7,032 bases of DNA. It comes from an uncultured Clostridia bacterium (GTDB lineage: Bacteria > Bacillota_I > Bacilli_A > RF39 > UBA660). Made by a program: the position numbers and the translations under genes. Shown here in pieces: positions 1 to 6,726 of the stretch; position 1 is the stretch's first letter, and each line of letters begins with the position of its first letter. Below the pieces are notes generated by a model. The model saw only the letters and a program-made list of their open reading frames with translations, ran no database searches and was not told the DNA's origin. The stretch spans positions 1 to 7,032 of the forward strand of contig CANORX010000049.1 in NCBI GenBank assembly GCA_947569225.1, in the 5' to 3' direction.

Positions 1-24
1 AAAACATAAAAATAAATAATTACT

Positions 25-52
25 TTGAAAAACTAACCCTTTTTGTTATAAT
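25..52 (+). promoter_or_regulatory. Sigma-70/sigma-A promoter for the rnc-smc cluster
   Basis: A -35 element TTGAAA (25-30) and a perfect -10 element TATAAT (47-52) are separated by 16 bases. A TGT just before the -10 (44-46) forms an extended -10. Transcription would start near 59, leaving a leader of about 20 bases before the rnc GTG at 79. No other promoter of this quality is visible before smc or the gene after it, so this one probably serves the whole plus-strand cluster. Bases 1-24 are featureless AT-rich sequence. Confidence 0.72.
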
Positions 53-78
53 TAAAAAGTAAAGAGAAGGTGAAACAA

Positions 79-726
79 GTGGAAACATTAAAAAAATTTG
101 GTATTAACATGGAAAACAGCGAACTTCTAAAAATCGCACTCACACACACAAGCTATGCTAACGAACACAACCAAATATCATATGAAAGACTAGAATTCTT
201 AGGTGACGCAGTATTAGAATTAGTATCTAGTGACTACATATATAAAAATAAAAAATATAAATAATTATAAATTATAATAAAAATAATTATTTATTTATTA
301 TAAAATGCCATATATGAATATGCAAAAGAATTGGATTTAAAAAAATACATTAAAGTTGGAAATGGAATAAAAGAAGCGAACAAAACAGTAATCGCAGACG
401 TATTTGAAGCCGTAATAGGTGCGATATATCTAGAAGAAGGATTAGACAAAGTAAGAGATTTTTTTAATACTTTAATAGTACCATACATTGAGAAAAATGT
501 AGACTTTTTAATGGATTACAAAAGCACCTTACAAGAACTAGTACAAACAGAAAAAAAGAGTGTAGAATACGTACTAACAAAAGAAGGTGGCCCTGCACAC
601 AAAAAATACTTTATCGTTAATGTCATCATAGACAACATAATATATGGAACAGGAAAAGGTGGAAGCAAAAAAGAAGCAGAACAACAAGCAGCAAAAGAAG
701 CCATAAAGAAATGTGCTAAGGAGTAG
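79..726 (+). pseudogene. rnc: Ribonuclease III (rnc), reading frame interrupted by an AT-only block
   Basis: RNase III cleaves double-stranded RNA, including rRNA precursors, as a homodimer with Mg2+. I place the start at GTG 79 rather than GTG 70: an AAGGTG ribosome binding site (67-72) lies 6 bases before 79 and would overlap the earlier start. In codons from 79, the RNase III signature [13 protein letters not shown] is at 35-47, with E39 and D43 matching the catalytic Glu and Asp. A second catalytic pair, ADVFEA, has D107 and E110. A complete double-stranded RNA binding domain follows (about 146-214), including GPAHKKYF and GSKKEAEQQAAKEA. Codons 62-75 are replaced by pure A/T with stop codons at 262, 268 and 301. 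Both halves lie in the same frame and the total (215 codons) is near family length, so sequence was replaced in place rather than inserted. The lost segment normally carries EGxxTKLRAxxVCE, which includes a conserved acidic residue of the active-site valley. As read, the gene makes only a 61-residue stub. A second product from TTG 331 has no good ribosome binding site. Assembly error is the main alternative to true inactivation. The stop (724-726) overlaps the smc ribosome binding region. Confidence 0.88.
262..303. other. 42-base A/T-only block replacing conserved rnc codons
   Basis: Every base from 262 to 303 is A or T, within a longer G/C-free run from 238 to 306. The flanking part of that run still reads as plausible RNase III codons (IYKNKKYK before, N after). 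The block contains a perfect 12-base palindrome, AAATAATTATTT (281-292), inside a looser inverted repeat (274-278 with 297-301). Its length is exactly 14 codons, the number expected for the missing conserved segment. Such inverted repeats can arise by chance in pure A/T sequence, so I do not read a specific function from them. Confidence 0.7.
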
Positions 727-731
727 AAAAA

Positions 732-3674
732 ATGTATATAAAAGAAATAAAAATTAACGGTTTCAAAAGCTTTGCAGACAAAGTAAACTTAGAACTAAAC
801 AGAAACTTCACAGGAATAGTAGGCCCTAATGGAAGTGGTAAATCTAACATAGTTGATGCACTAAAATGGGTTATGGGAGAACAATCAGTAAAAACCCTAA
901 GAGGATCTGCTGGAATGACAGACGTCATATTTAATGGATCATCTACTCGCGAAAAAGCAAGAAGCGCAAGTGTCTCATTAGTATTAGATAACACTGACAA
1001 AACACTACCTATGCAGTACACAGAAATAGAAATAAAACGTATAGTATACAAAACAGGAGAAAACGAATACTACATAAACAAAGAAAAAGTAAGACTAAAA
1101 GACATAACAGACTTATTCATAGACTCATTTAGCTCTAAAGAAAGCCTAAGCATAATTCCACAAGGAAAAATAAGTGAAATAATAGGTGGAAAACCTGAAG
1201 ACAGGCGTGCAATAATAGAAGAAGCTGCAGAAGTACTAAAATACAAAAAAAGAAAAGAAGAATCACTAAGAAGACTTGCAAAAACTAATGACAACATAGA
1301 AAGAGTAGACGTGATAATAAAAGAATTAGAAATACAAGTAACACCACTAGAAGAACAAGCAAAAAAAGCACGCATATATAAAGAAAACAAACAAAAACTA
1401 GAAAACATAGAAATAGGCTTACTCGCTTATGACATAGCAACATATAACGACGAACTAACACTAGTAAAAAAAGAAAATGAAGAACTAAACGACAACTTAG
1501 CAGAAGAAAGTTCAGAAGATTCAAGCTTAAAAGTAGAATTAGAAAACTTAAAAATAGAAAGAACAAAACTAGACATAGAAATAACTAACACACAAAAAGA
1601 AATAATAGAAACGAACAACTTACTAAATAGCTTAAATACAGAAAAAGAACTACTAAAAGAAAGAAGTAAATACGATAAAAATAGTAGTGAAATAAAGCAA
1701 AACTTAAATAACCTAAAAGAAAAAGAACTAGAGCTAAGAAACGAACAAAGTGCTTTAGAATCTAAAACAAAAATATCAAAAGAAGAAGAAGACAAAATAT
1801 CGAATAAACTAAACGAACTAAACCAAAATTTAAAAGAATTAACAGAAAAAAGCACAAAACTAAATAACGAAATAAATATGAGAACAAGAAAACAGTATGA
1901 ACTAACATCTAAAAAAGAAATAATAACATACAACATAGAAAACATGTCTAAAGTACCAGTAGGAGTAAAAAGCATACTAAATAATCCAAGTCTAAACGGA
2001 ATAATCGACATAATAGGAAACCTAATAAAAGTACCTACTGAATACATGAATGCAATAGACGTTGCCTTAGCTTCCTCGGTTAATTATGTAGTAACAAAAA
2101 CAGATAACGATGCAAAAGAAGCAATCAATTACTTAAAAAGAAACAACAAAGGAAGAGTAACATTCTATCCTCTTAACCTAATAAAAGGAAGAATGATAGA
2201 CTATGAAACATTAAACACTATAAGAAATATGGACGGATTCATAGGAATAGCTAACACACTAATAAACTATGACAAAACATATGAAAACATAATCACAAAC
2301 CAACTTGGAAACATAATAATTGTAACCAACGTAGACGCAGCACTAAACATAAGTAAAAAAATAAACTCAAAATACAGAGTAGTATCACTAGATGGAGAAG
2401 TAATAAACGTAGGAGGATCACTAACAGGAGGAAGCCTAAAAACTAACACAAGTGTTTTAAATGAAAAAATAGAATTAGATAACATAAATAACAATATTAA
2501 AATACTAGAAAAAGAAATAAGCATAAAAACAAATAATTTAGAAGAACTAAACACAAGCCTAGAAAACATAAAAACAAAAATATACAACACAAACCTAGAA
2601 CTTCTAAAACTAAAAGAAACAAACGACAACTACACTAAAAACCTAGAAAACCTAGAAATAGAAATAAACAAAATAAAGGACGAAATAAAAGACTTATCTA
2701 TAGAAGACGACGAATCAAACAATCAAATAACATCAATACTAAACAAATACTATGAAACTGAAAAAAACAAATCTGAACTAGAAAACAAAATGACATCTTT
2801 TGAAAAAAAGCGCAAAGACTTAATAGAAACAATAGAAGAAAAAGAAGAAGTAATTAAAAAATACGAATCTAAAAACAAAAGCACAAAAGAAAAAATAAAC
2901 AACTTAAACATAAAAGAAGCAAAACTAAATATGCAAATAGACTCACTATTAAATAGACTAAGTGAAGAATACAGCATGACTTTTGAAAGAGCAAGAAACA
3001 ACTACGAATTAGACACAGAAATAGAAACTGCGAGAATAATAATAAGCGAACTAAAAAAAGAAATAAAATCTCTAGGAGAAGTAAACCTAGCATCTATTGA
3101 AGAATATGAAAGAGTAAACAAACGCTACACATTCTTAAACAAACAAAAAGAAGACTTAAAAACAAGTGAAACAAATCTTTTAGGAATAATAAATGAGATG
3201 GATGACGTAATGATTGATAAATTTGCAACAACATTCAAAAAAGTAAATCAAGAATTTGGCAGAGTATTTAAAGAACTATTCGGTGGTGGAGAAGCACACT
3301 TAGAAATGACTGACCCAACGAACATATTACAAACTGGAATAGAAATAATTGCAAATCCTGCTGGTAAAAAACCTGGAAGTATTAGTTTATTATCAGGAGG
3401 AGAAATGACTCTAACTGCAATAAGCTTACTATTCGCGGTAATGAACCTAAAAAATGTACCATTTGTAATATTAGACGAAGTAGAAAGTGCCTTAGATGAA
3501 GTAAACGTAGACAAATTTGGAAAATACATAAATGCATACAAAGGAAAAACACAATTACTTGTAATCACGCATAAAAAGAAAACAATGGAATACGTAGACT
3601 TACTATATGGTATAACGATGCAAGAAAGTGGAGTAAGTAAACTAGTAAGCGTAAAACTAGAGGATGTAAAATAA
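732..3674 (+). CDS. smc: Chromosome partition/condensation protein SMC (short form)
   Basis: SMC is the ATPase of the bacterial condensin-like complex. It dimerises through its hinge and, with ScpA and ScpB, loads on DNA and organises the nucleoid. The 980-residue product has every expected part. The N-terminal head carries Walker A GPNGSGKS (31-38), an LRGS loop (56-59) and a Q-loop IIPQGK (141-146). A first coiled-coil arm (about 171-405) follows, then a hinge (about 407-570) with a glycine-rich VGGSLTGGSL tail, and a second arm (about 571-800). The C-terminal head has signature LSGGE (887-891), Walker B VILDE (912-916), a D-loop (ESALDE) and an H-loop VITH (944-947), and ends in the family-typical MQESGVSKLVSVKLED. 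Each arm is roughly 100 residues shorter than in typical SMC proteins of about 1180 residues. Some usually conserved positions differ: LSGGEMT where K/R normally follows the Glu, EEAAEVLKYK for EEAAGV, and IIPQG for IISQG. Start ATG 732 has AAGGAG (718-723) 8 bases upstream, overlapping the end of rnc. Rnc-smc adjacency is common in Firmicutes. Confidence 0.96.
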   Translation: MYIKEIKINGFKSFADKVNLELNRNFTGIVGPNGSGKSNIVDALKWVMGEQSVKTLRGSAGMTDVIFNGSSTREKARSASVSLVLDNTDKTLPMQYTEIEIKRIVYKTGENEYYINKEKVRLKDITDLFIDSFSSKESLSIIPQGKISEIIGGKPEDRRAIIEEAAEVLKYKKRKEESLRRLAKTNDNIERVDVIIKELEIQVTPLEEQAKKARIYKENKQKLENIEIGLLAYDIATYNDELTLVKKENEELNDNLAEESSEDSSLKVELENLKIERTKLDIEITNTQKEIIETNNLLNSLNTEKELLKERSKYDKNSSEIKQNLNNLKEKELELRNEQSALESKTKISKEEEDKISNKLNELNQNLKELTEKSTKLNNEINMRTRKQYELTSKKEIITYNIENMSKVPVGVKSILNNPSLNGIIDIIGNLIKVPTEYMNAIDVALASSVNYVVTKTDNDAKEAINYLKRNNKGRVTFYPLNLIKGRMIDYETLNTIRNMDGFIGIANTLINYDKTYENIITNQLGNIIIVTNVDAALNISKKINSKYRVVSLDGEVINVGGSLTGGSLKTNTSVLNEKIELDNINNNIKILEKEISIKTNNLEELNTSLENIKTKIYNTNLELLKLKETNDNYTKNLENLEIEINKIKDEIKDLSIEDDESNNQITSILNKYYETEKNKSELENKMTSFEKKRKDLIETIEEKEEVIKKYESKNKSTKEKINNLNIKEAKLNMQIDSLLNRLSEEYSMTFERARNNYELDTEIETARIIISELKKEIKSLGEVNLASIEEYERVNKRYTFLNKQKEDLKTSETNLLGIINEMDDVMIDKFATTFKKVNQEFGRVFKELFGGGEAHLEMTDPTNILQTGIEIIANPAGKKPGSISLLSGGEMTLTAISLLFAVMNLKNVPFVILDEVESALDEVNVDKFGKYINAYKGKTQLLVITHKKKTMEYVDLLYGITMQESGVSKLVSVKLEDVK

Positions 3675-3676
3675 AA

Positions 3677-4141
3677 ATGAAAATATTATTTACAGCTTTT
3701 AATGGAAAAGAAAACTCATCTAAACTATTACTAGATAAAATAAATAGTAATAATAAACTATATCTAAAAAATAGTTACATAACTAGTGTAAAACAATTAG
3801 AAAAAGAAATAAAAAAAAACAACTATGACTTAATAATATCCTTCGGCCAAGCTTGCTTAGAAAAAGATACCGTTCAAATAGAAACAAAAGGGATATTAGA
3901 AAAAGAATATAAAACAAAATACGATTACAAAAACTTAGAAAATAAACTAAAAGAAAAATACAAAGTAAAAATATCATCATTTGCAGGAAAATACTATTGT
4001 AACAACATATACTATAATGGATTAAAAATAATAACTGAAGAATCTTTAAAAACAAACATGATATTTATTCACATACCACTAATAAAAAATATAACAGACA
4101 TAAATATCCTAGCATCCATATTCAATGATGATAACATATAA
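3677..4141 (+). CDS. Short pyroglutamyl-peptidase I-like cysteine peptidase
   Basis: Pyroglutamyl peptidase I (family C15) removes N-terminal pyroglutamate from peptides in the cytoplasm. This 154-residue protein resembles that fold but is about 50 residues shorter than the usual 200-215. Visible landmarks are the N-terminal strand MKILFTAFNGKENSS, with the family's TxF(x)G(x)xxN(x)S pattern; DLIISFGQA (51-59); IETKGI (68-73), which supplies the catalytic Glu, E69; SFAGKYYCNNIYY (101-113), the usual AGxYxCN motif with nucleophile C108; and IFIHIP (129-134) with H132. The whole Glu-Cys-His triad is therefore present. Residues shortened or missing fall between E69 and C108 and at the C-terminus. 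ATG 3677 lies 2 bases after the smc stop, with AGAGGA (3659-3664) inside the end of smc as a rather distant ribosome binding site, so it is probably co-transcribed with smc. Assignment to the fold is fairly secure. Activity on pyroglutamyl peptides is inference, because the shortened middle may alter substrate choice. Confidence 0.72.
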   Translation: MKILFTAFNGKENSSKLLLDKINSNNKLYLKNSYITSVKQLEKEIKKNNYDLIISFGQACLEKDTVQIETKGILEKEYKTKYDYKNLENKLKEKYKVKISSFAGKYYCNNIYYNGLKIITEESLKTNMIFIHIPLIKNITDINILASIFNDDNI

Positions 4142-4184
4142 AAAAATTAGAGTTAATAACTAAATACTAAGCTCTAATTTTTTT
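4141..4184. terminator. Bidirectional intrinsic terminator between converging genes
   Basis: The arm at 4141-4152 (six A, then TTAGAG) pairs perfectly with 4172-4183 (CTCTAA, then T) to make a 12-bp stem around a 19-base loop. The T run (4178-4184) follows the stem for plus-strand transcripts, and the A run at 4141-4146 becomes a U run for minus-strand transcripts. It sits immediately after the peptidase-like gene's stop. The stop codon of the opposing minus-strand gene (4160-4162) lies in the loop, so one hairpin can end both transcripts. Confidence 0.8.
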
Positions 4185-4549
4185 GATGTATAAATCTGTT
4201 CCTGCAAATTATCATAATTAAATTTAAATCTCAAAATTTGTTCAACAAAAGACTCTCTTGAATCACAAACTATATCATTATTATCTTTATTAAAATACAA
4301 AGAATACTCACCCTCATCATTAACACTAATAACCTCAATTTTCTTTAAATCGCTATTATACTTTCCTATAAAAATAGTAAAAGACACCTCACAAACATCA
4401 AAATAACCATTAATATTAATAAAAGGTAACCTTTGAACAATCCTAGCATAAAAAGCATCACTAGGAATACTCTCAAAATTCCCTGGTATAATAGAATTAT
4501 TTAAAGCATAAAACACTTTAATACCATAATCAACATTATTTAAACTCAT
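4160..4549 (-). CDS. Uncharacterised protein, paralogue of the adjacent upstream gene
   Basis: I do not recognise this 129-residue protein. The start is set at the ATG at 4549 because a strong GGGAGGG (4560-4554) lies 4 bases before it. A longer in-frame reading reaches 4642, but it would add 31 residues overlapping the upstream gene and a hydrophobic stretch that looks like a by-product of that overlap. No signal peptide or membrane segment is visible from the chosen start. The sequence is paralogous to the gene at 5030-4569 and aligns without gaps over the first 63 residues. Shared elements are GNFESIPSDAFYARI (23-37), a Pro at 42, IFIGK (59-63), and a C-terminal segment with DIVCDSRESF and FKFNYDN (about 92-113). 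It lacks about 24 residues present in the centre of its partner. The gap between the two genes is 19 bases, so they are very likely one transcript ending at the shared terminator. No function can be assigned. Confidence 0.75.
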   Translation of the reverse strand: MSLNNVDYGIKVFYALNNSIIPGNFESIPSDAFYARIVQRLPFININGYFDVCEVSFTIFIGKYNSDLKKIEVISVNDEGEYSLYFNKDNNDIVCDSRESFVEQILRFKFNYDNLQEQIYTSKKLELSI

Positions 4550-4568
4550 AAAACCCTCCCAAAAATTA

Positions 4569-5030
4569 TTATAAACTTCTTTTATCAGACTCATCATAAT
4601 TAACAAAATCATTATTATAACTATAATCATCTTTAAAACCATGAATTTTACTTATGAACTCTGTCCTACTAGAACATATAGTATCTTTATCTGTAAAAAA
4701 AACAAAATTATTAATATCACTACTATCATGAGGAACAACAACACTACTCATACCCATATCAGAGTTTTCCTTAAACTCTATAAGCTTAGTACTAGTAAAA
4801 TCACGAAAATGACTCTCTAAATACATATCAGCAGGGAACACCTTACCACAAAAAATCCTATGATAAAATGACTTATAACTAACATCTTTACTACTCGTAA
4901 CAATAGGTATCTTAAGTGTTATCTTTGCCATAAAAGCATCATTAGGAATATCATAAAAACTTCCCATAACTAAATCATTATCACTAGTACCATAACTAAT
5001 AAAAATTTGCTGTCTAACATTACCATTCAT
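4569..5030 (-). CDS. Uncharacterised protein, first gene of a tandem paralogous pair
   Basis: I do not recognise this 153-residue protein. ATG 5030 is preceded by AGGAGG (5046-5041) with 10 bases between, slightly wide but clear. No signal peptide, membrane helix or known catalytic motif is visible, so a soluble cytoplasmic protein is likely. It shares with the next gene GSFYDIPNDAFMAKI (23-37), a Pro at 42, IFCGK (59-63) and a C-terminal block TICSSRTEF...GFKDDYSYN (about 117-139) containing a matched Cys-x-Ser-Arg. The middle (about 64-110) is longer and less alike, with VVVPHDSSD (97-105). The C-terminus is rich in Asn, Asp and Tyr. It is transcribed divergently from dxs across a 178-base intergenic region, and I could not identify a convincing minus-strand promoter there. 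The shared core suggests a recent or maintained tandem duplication. Confidence 0.75.
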   Translation of the reverse strand: MNGNVRQQIFISYGTSDNDLVMGSFYDIPNDAFMAKITLKIPIVTSSKDVSYKSFYHRIFCGKVFPADMYLESHFRDFTSTKLIEFKENSDMGMSSVVVPHDSSDINNFVFFTDKDTICSSRTEFISKIHGFKDDYSYNNDFVNYDESDKRSL

Positions 5031-5121
5031 TATTACTATTCCTCCTATTATTATATTACCATATTATTTAAAAAAAATGAAACAAATTTATTATTTTTAC
5101 TAACACTCGAAAACTTAACAC

Positions 5122-5156
5122 ACACAATGTGTATTTATAAAAGTACAAATATACTT
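5122..5156. promoter_or_regulatory. Two short dyads upstream of the dxs promoter (possible operator)
   Basis: ACACA-A-TGTGT (5122-5132) is a perfect 5-bp dyad. AAGTA (5141-5145) and TACTT (5152-5156) form a second inverted repeat around 6 bases. The second dyad ends 4 bases before the dxs -35 element. Both lie between the divergent genes, where a regulator of either side could bind. The arms are short and the region is AT-rich, so chance remains a reasonable explanation. Confidence 0.25.
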
Positions 5157-5160
5157 ATAG

Positions 5161-5189
5161 TTGACTAGAAATATAAAATAAACTATAAT
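5161..5189 (+). promoter_or_regulatory. Near-consensus sigma-70/sigma-A promoter for dxs
   Basis: TTGACT (5161-5166) matches the -35 consensus at 5 of 6 bases. TATAAT (5184-5189) is a perfect -10, and the spacer is exactly 17 bases. The start site would fall near 5196. That leaves a leader of only about 13 bases, which contains the AGGTG ribosome binding site (5199-5203), 5 bases before the dxs ATG. So short a leader leaves no room for a riboswitch or attenuator. Confidence 0.85.
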
Positions 5190-5208
5190 CAATGAAGTAG
5201 GTGAAAAA

Positions 5209-6726
5209 ATGAAAATCGAAGACATAAAAGACCCTAAATTCTTAAAAAAACTAAATAACCAAGAATTAGAAAAACTAAGTAAAGACATTAGAAAATTTTT
5301 AATAGATAAAGTTTCTAAAACAGGCGGGCATCTATCGAGTAATCTTGGAGTAGTAGAATTAACTATTGCCATTCACAAAGTATTTAATAGCCCTAAAGAT
5401 AAAATTATTTTTGACGTTTCACACCAAAGCTATGTTCATAAAATTTTAACTGGAAGAGCTGCGCAATTTGACACATTAAGACAAAAAGATGGACTATCAG
5501 GCTTTCAAAAAATAACTGAAAGCGCTCACGATAGTTATGAATCTGGGCACTCTTCAACGAGTCTAAGTGCTAGCCTAGGTCTTGCTATAGGCCGTGACAT
5601 GAACAAAGAAAAAAATCATGTAATTGCCGTAATAGGAGACGGAAGTATAGCTAATGGCATATGCTATGAAGCCCTAAACCACATTGGAGAAACAAAAACC
5701 AAACTAATAATAATATTAAATGATAATGACATGAGTATATCTAAAAATGTAGGCGCACTTCATAATCACTTAGATAAAATAAGAAGTACTAAAGACTATG
5801 CTAATGTTAAAAGTAGGACTAAAAAAATAATGTCCAAAATTCCAGGAATAGGCCCTGTAGCATATAAAGGATTAAAAAACATAAAAACTAGCCTAAAAAA
5901 ATTATATATCAAAGAAGGCTTTATATTTGAAGAATTAGGAATTAATTACTATGGTCCTATACATGGTCACGACTTTGAAGAATTAGAATTATACTTAAAC
6001 GCTGCTAAAAAAATTAATGGGCCTGTATTAATACACGTAATAACTGAAAAAGGAAAAGGATACAAATTTGCAGAAGAAGACATCTTAGGAAAATGGCATG
6101 GAGTAGGCCCTTTTGATCCTCTAACAGGTATCATAACTAATAATGATACTGACAAAATTTCTTGGAGTGAGGTCATAAGTGATTCACTAATAAGACTAAT
6201 GAACAAAGACATAGTAGTAATCACGCCTGCAATGGAAAGTGGAAGTAAACTAACAAAATTTAGACAAATGTTTCCAAACAATTTTCTAGACGTAGGAATT
6301 GCAGAAGAACATGCTTTACTACTTGCAAGTGGCCTCTCCTTAGAAGGTAAAATTCCTTTTGTCTCTATCTATTCAAGCTTTTTACAAAGAGGCTATGACG
6401 AAATACTACACGACATAGCTAGAATAAATAACCATGTCATAATTGGAATTGATAGATGTGGCATAGTTGGAGAAGACGGTGAAACACATCAAGGTGTCTT
6501 TGACATAACTTTTCTTCTTCCCATTCCAAACATAATTATCTGTGCCCCTAAAGACAGTATAGAAGCGACTAACCTAATAAAAACAGGAATAAATACAAAA
6601 GCGCCTTTTTGTATAAGATACTCAAGAAACAAACTAAACTACATTAAAGATAAACCTGTAGAAATAAAAATAGGTAGTTGGGAGTGCATAAGACGCAACG
6701 TTAATTACATATGGAGACTTTGTTAA
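5209..6726 (+). CDS. dxs: 1-deoxy-D-xylulose-5-phosphate synthase, prematurely ended by a frameshift
   Basis: DXS condenses pyruvate and glyceraldehyde 3-phosphate with thiamine diphosphate, the first step of the MEP isoprenoid pathway, and also feeds thiamine and pyridoxal synthesis. The 505-residue reading shows the N-terminal thiamine-binding domain: GHLSSNLGVVELT with H41; VSHQSYVHKILTGR; ESGHSSTS; the metal site GDGSIANG from 143 with NDND at 171-174; GPIHGHD; and KWHGVGPFDP. The pyrimidine-binding domain follows, with DVGIAEEHA (361-369, catalytic Glu E366), IYSSFLQRGYDEILHDI and DRCGIVGEDGETHQGVFD. Normal DXS has about 110 further residues. Here true homology stops after IGSWECI (488-494) and the last 11 codons (RRNVNYIWRLC) read out of frame to a TAA at 6726. 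GPIHGHD replaces the usual GPIDGHD, and DVSHQSY replaces the commoner DVGHQAY, so this is a divergent DXS or a DXS-like paralogue. ATG 5209 has AGGTG 5 bases upstream. Confidence 0.9.
   Translation: MKIEDIKDPKFLKKLNNQELEKLSKDIRKFLIDKVSKTGGHLSSNLGVVELTIAIHKVFNSPKDKIIFDVSHQSYVHKILTGRAAQFDTLRQKDGLSGFQKITESAHDSYESGHSSTSLSASLGLAIGRDMNKEKNHVIAVIGDGSIANGICYEALNHIGETKTKLIIILNDNDMSISKNVGALHNHLDKIRSTKDYANVKSRTKKIMSKIPGIGPVAYKGLKNIKTSLKKLYIKEGFIFEELGINYYGPIHGHDFEELELYLNAAKKINGPVLIHVITEKGKGYKFAEEDILGKWHGVGPFDPLTGIITNNDTDKISWSEVISDSLIRLMNKDIVVITPAMESGSKLTKFRQMFPNNFLDVGIAEEHALLLASGLSLEGKIPFVSIYSSFLQRGYDEILHDIARINNHVIIGIDRCGIVGEDGETHQGVFDITFLLPIPNIIICAPKDSIEATNLIKTGINTKAPFCIRYSRNKLNYIKDKPVEIKIGSWECIRRNVNYIWRLC

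Noticed and set aside
262..303. Translational bypassing element or small intron in rnc
   Set aside because: The block replaces conserved codons instead of interrupting a contiguous protein sequence, so skipping it would still leave the motif missing.
331..726. Separate gene starting at TTG 331 and encoding the RNase III second half
   Set aside because: There is no good ribosome binding site, the TTG is a conserved internal Leu codon of the family, and homology extends upstream to 304 in the same frame.
732..3674. Long open frames on the minus strand opposite smc
   Set aside because: They are rich in Ser, Phe and Leu, lack recognisable motifs, and are the expected reverse reading of an A-rich coiled-coil gene.
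4550..4642. In-frame N-terminal extension of the 129-residue minus-strand protein, containing a hydrophobic run that looks like a membrane anchor
   Set aside because: It overlaps the upstream gene by more than 70 bases. A strong GGGAGGG sits directly before the internal ATG, and the paralogue aligns from that internal start without gaps.
5050..5055. Minus-strand TATAAT as the -10 of the paralogue pair
   Set aside because: Transcription would begin inside the ribosome binding site (5046-5041), and no -35 lies at a suitable distance.
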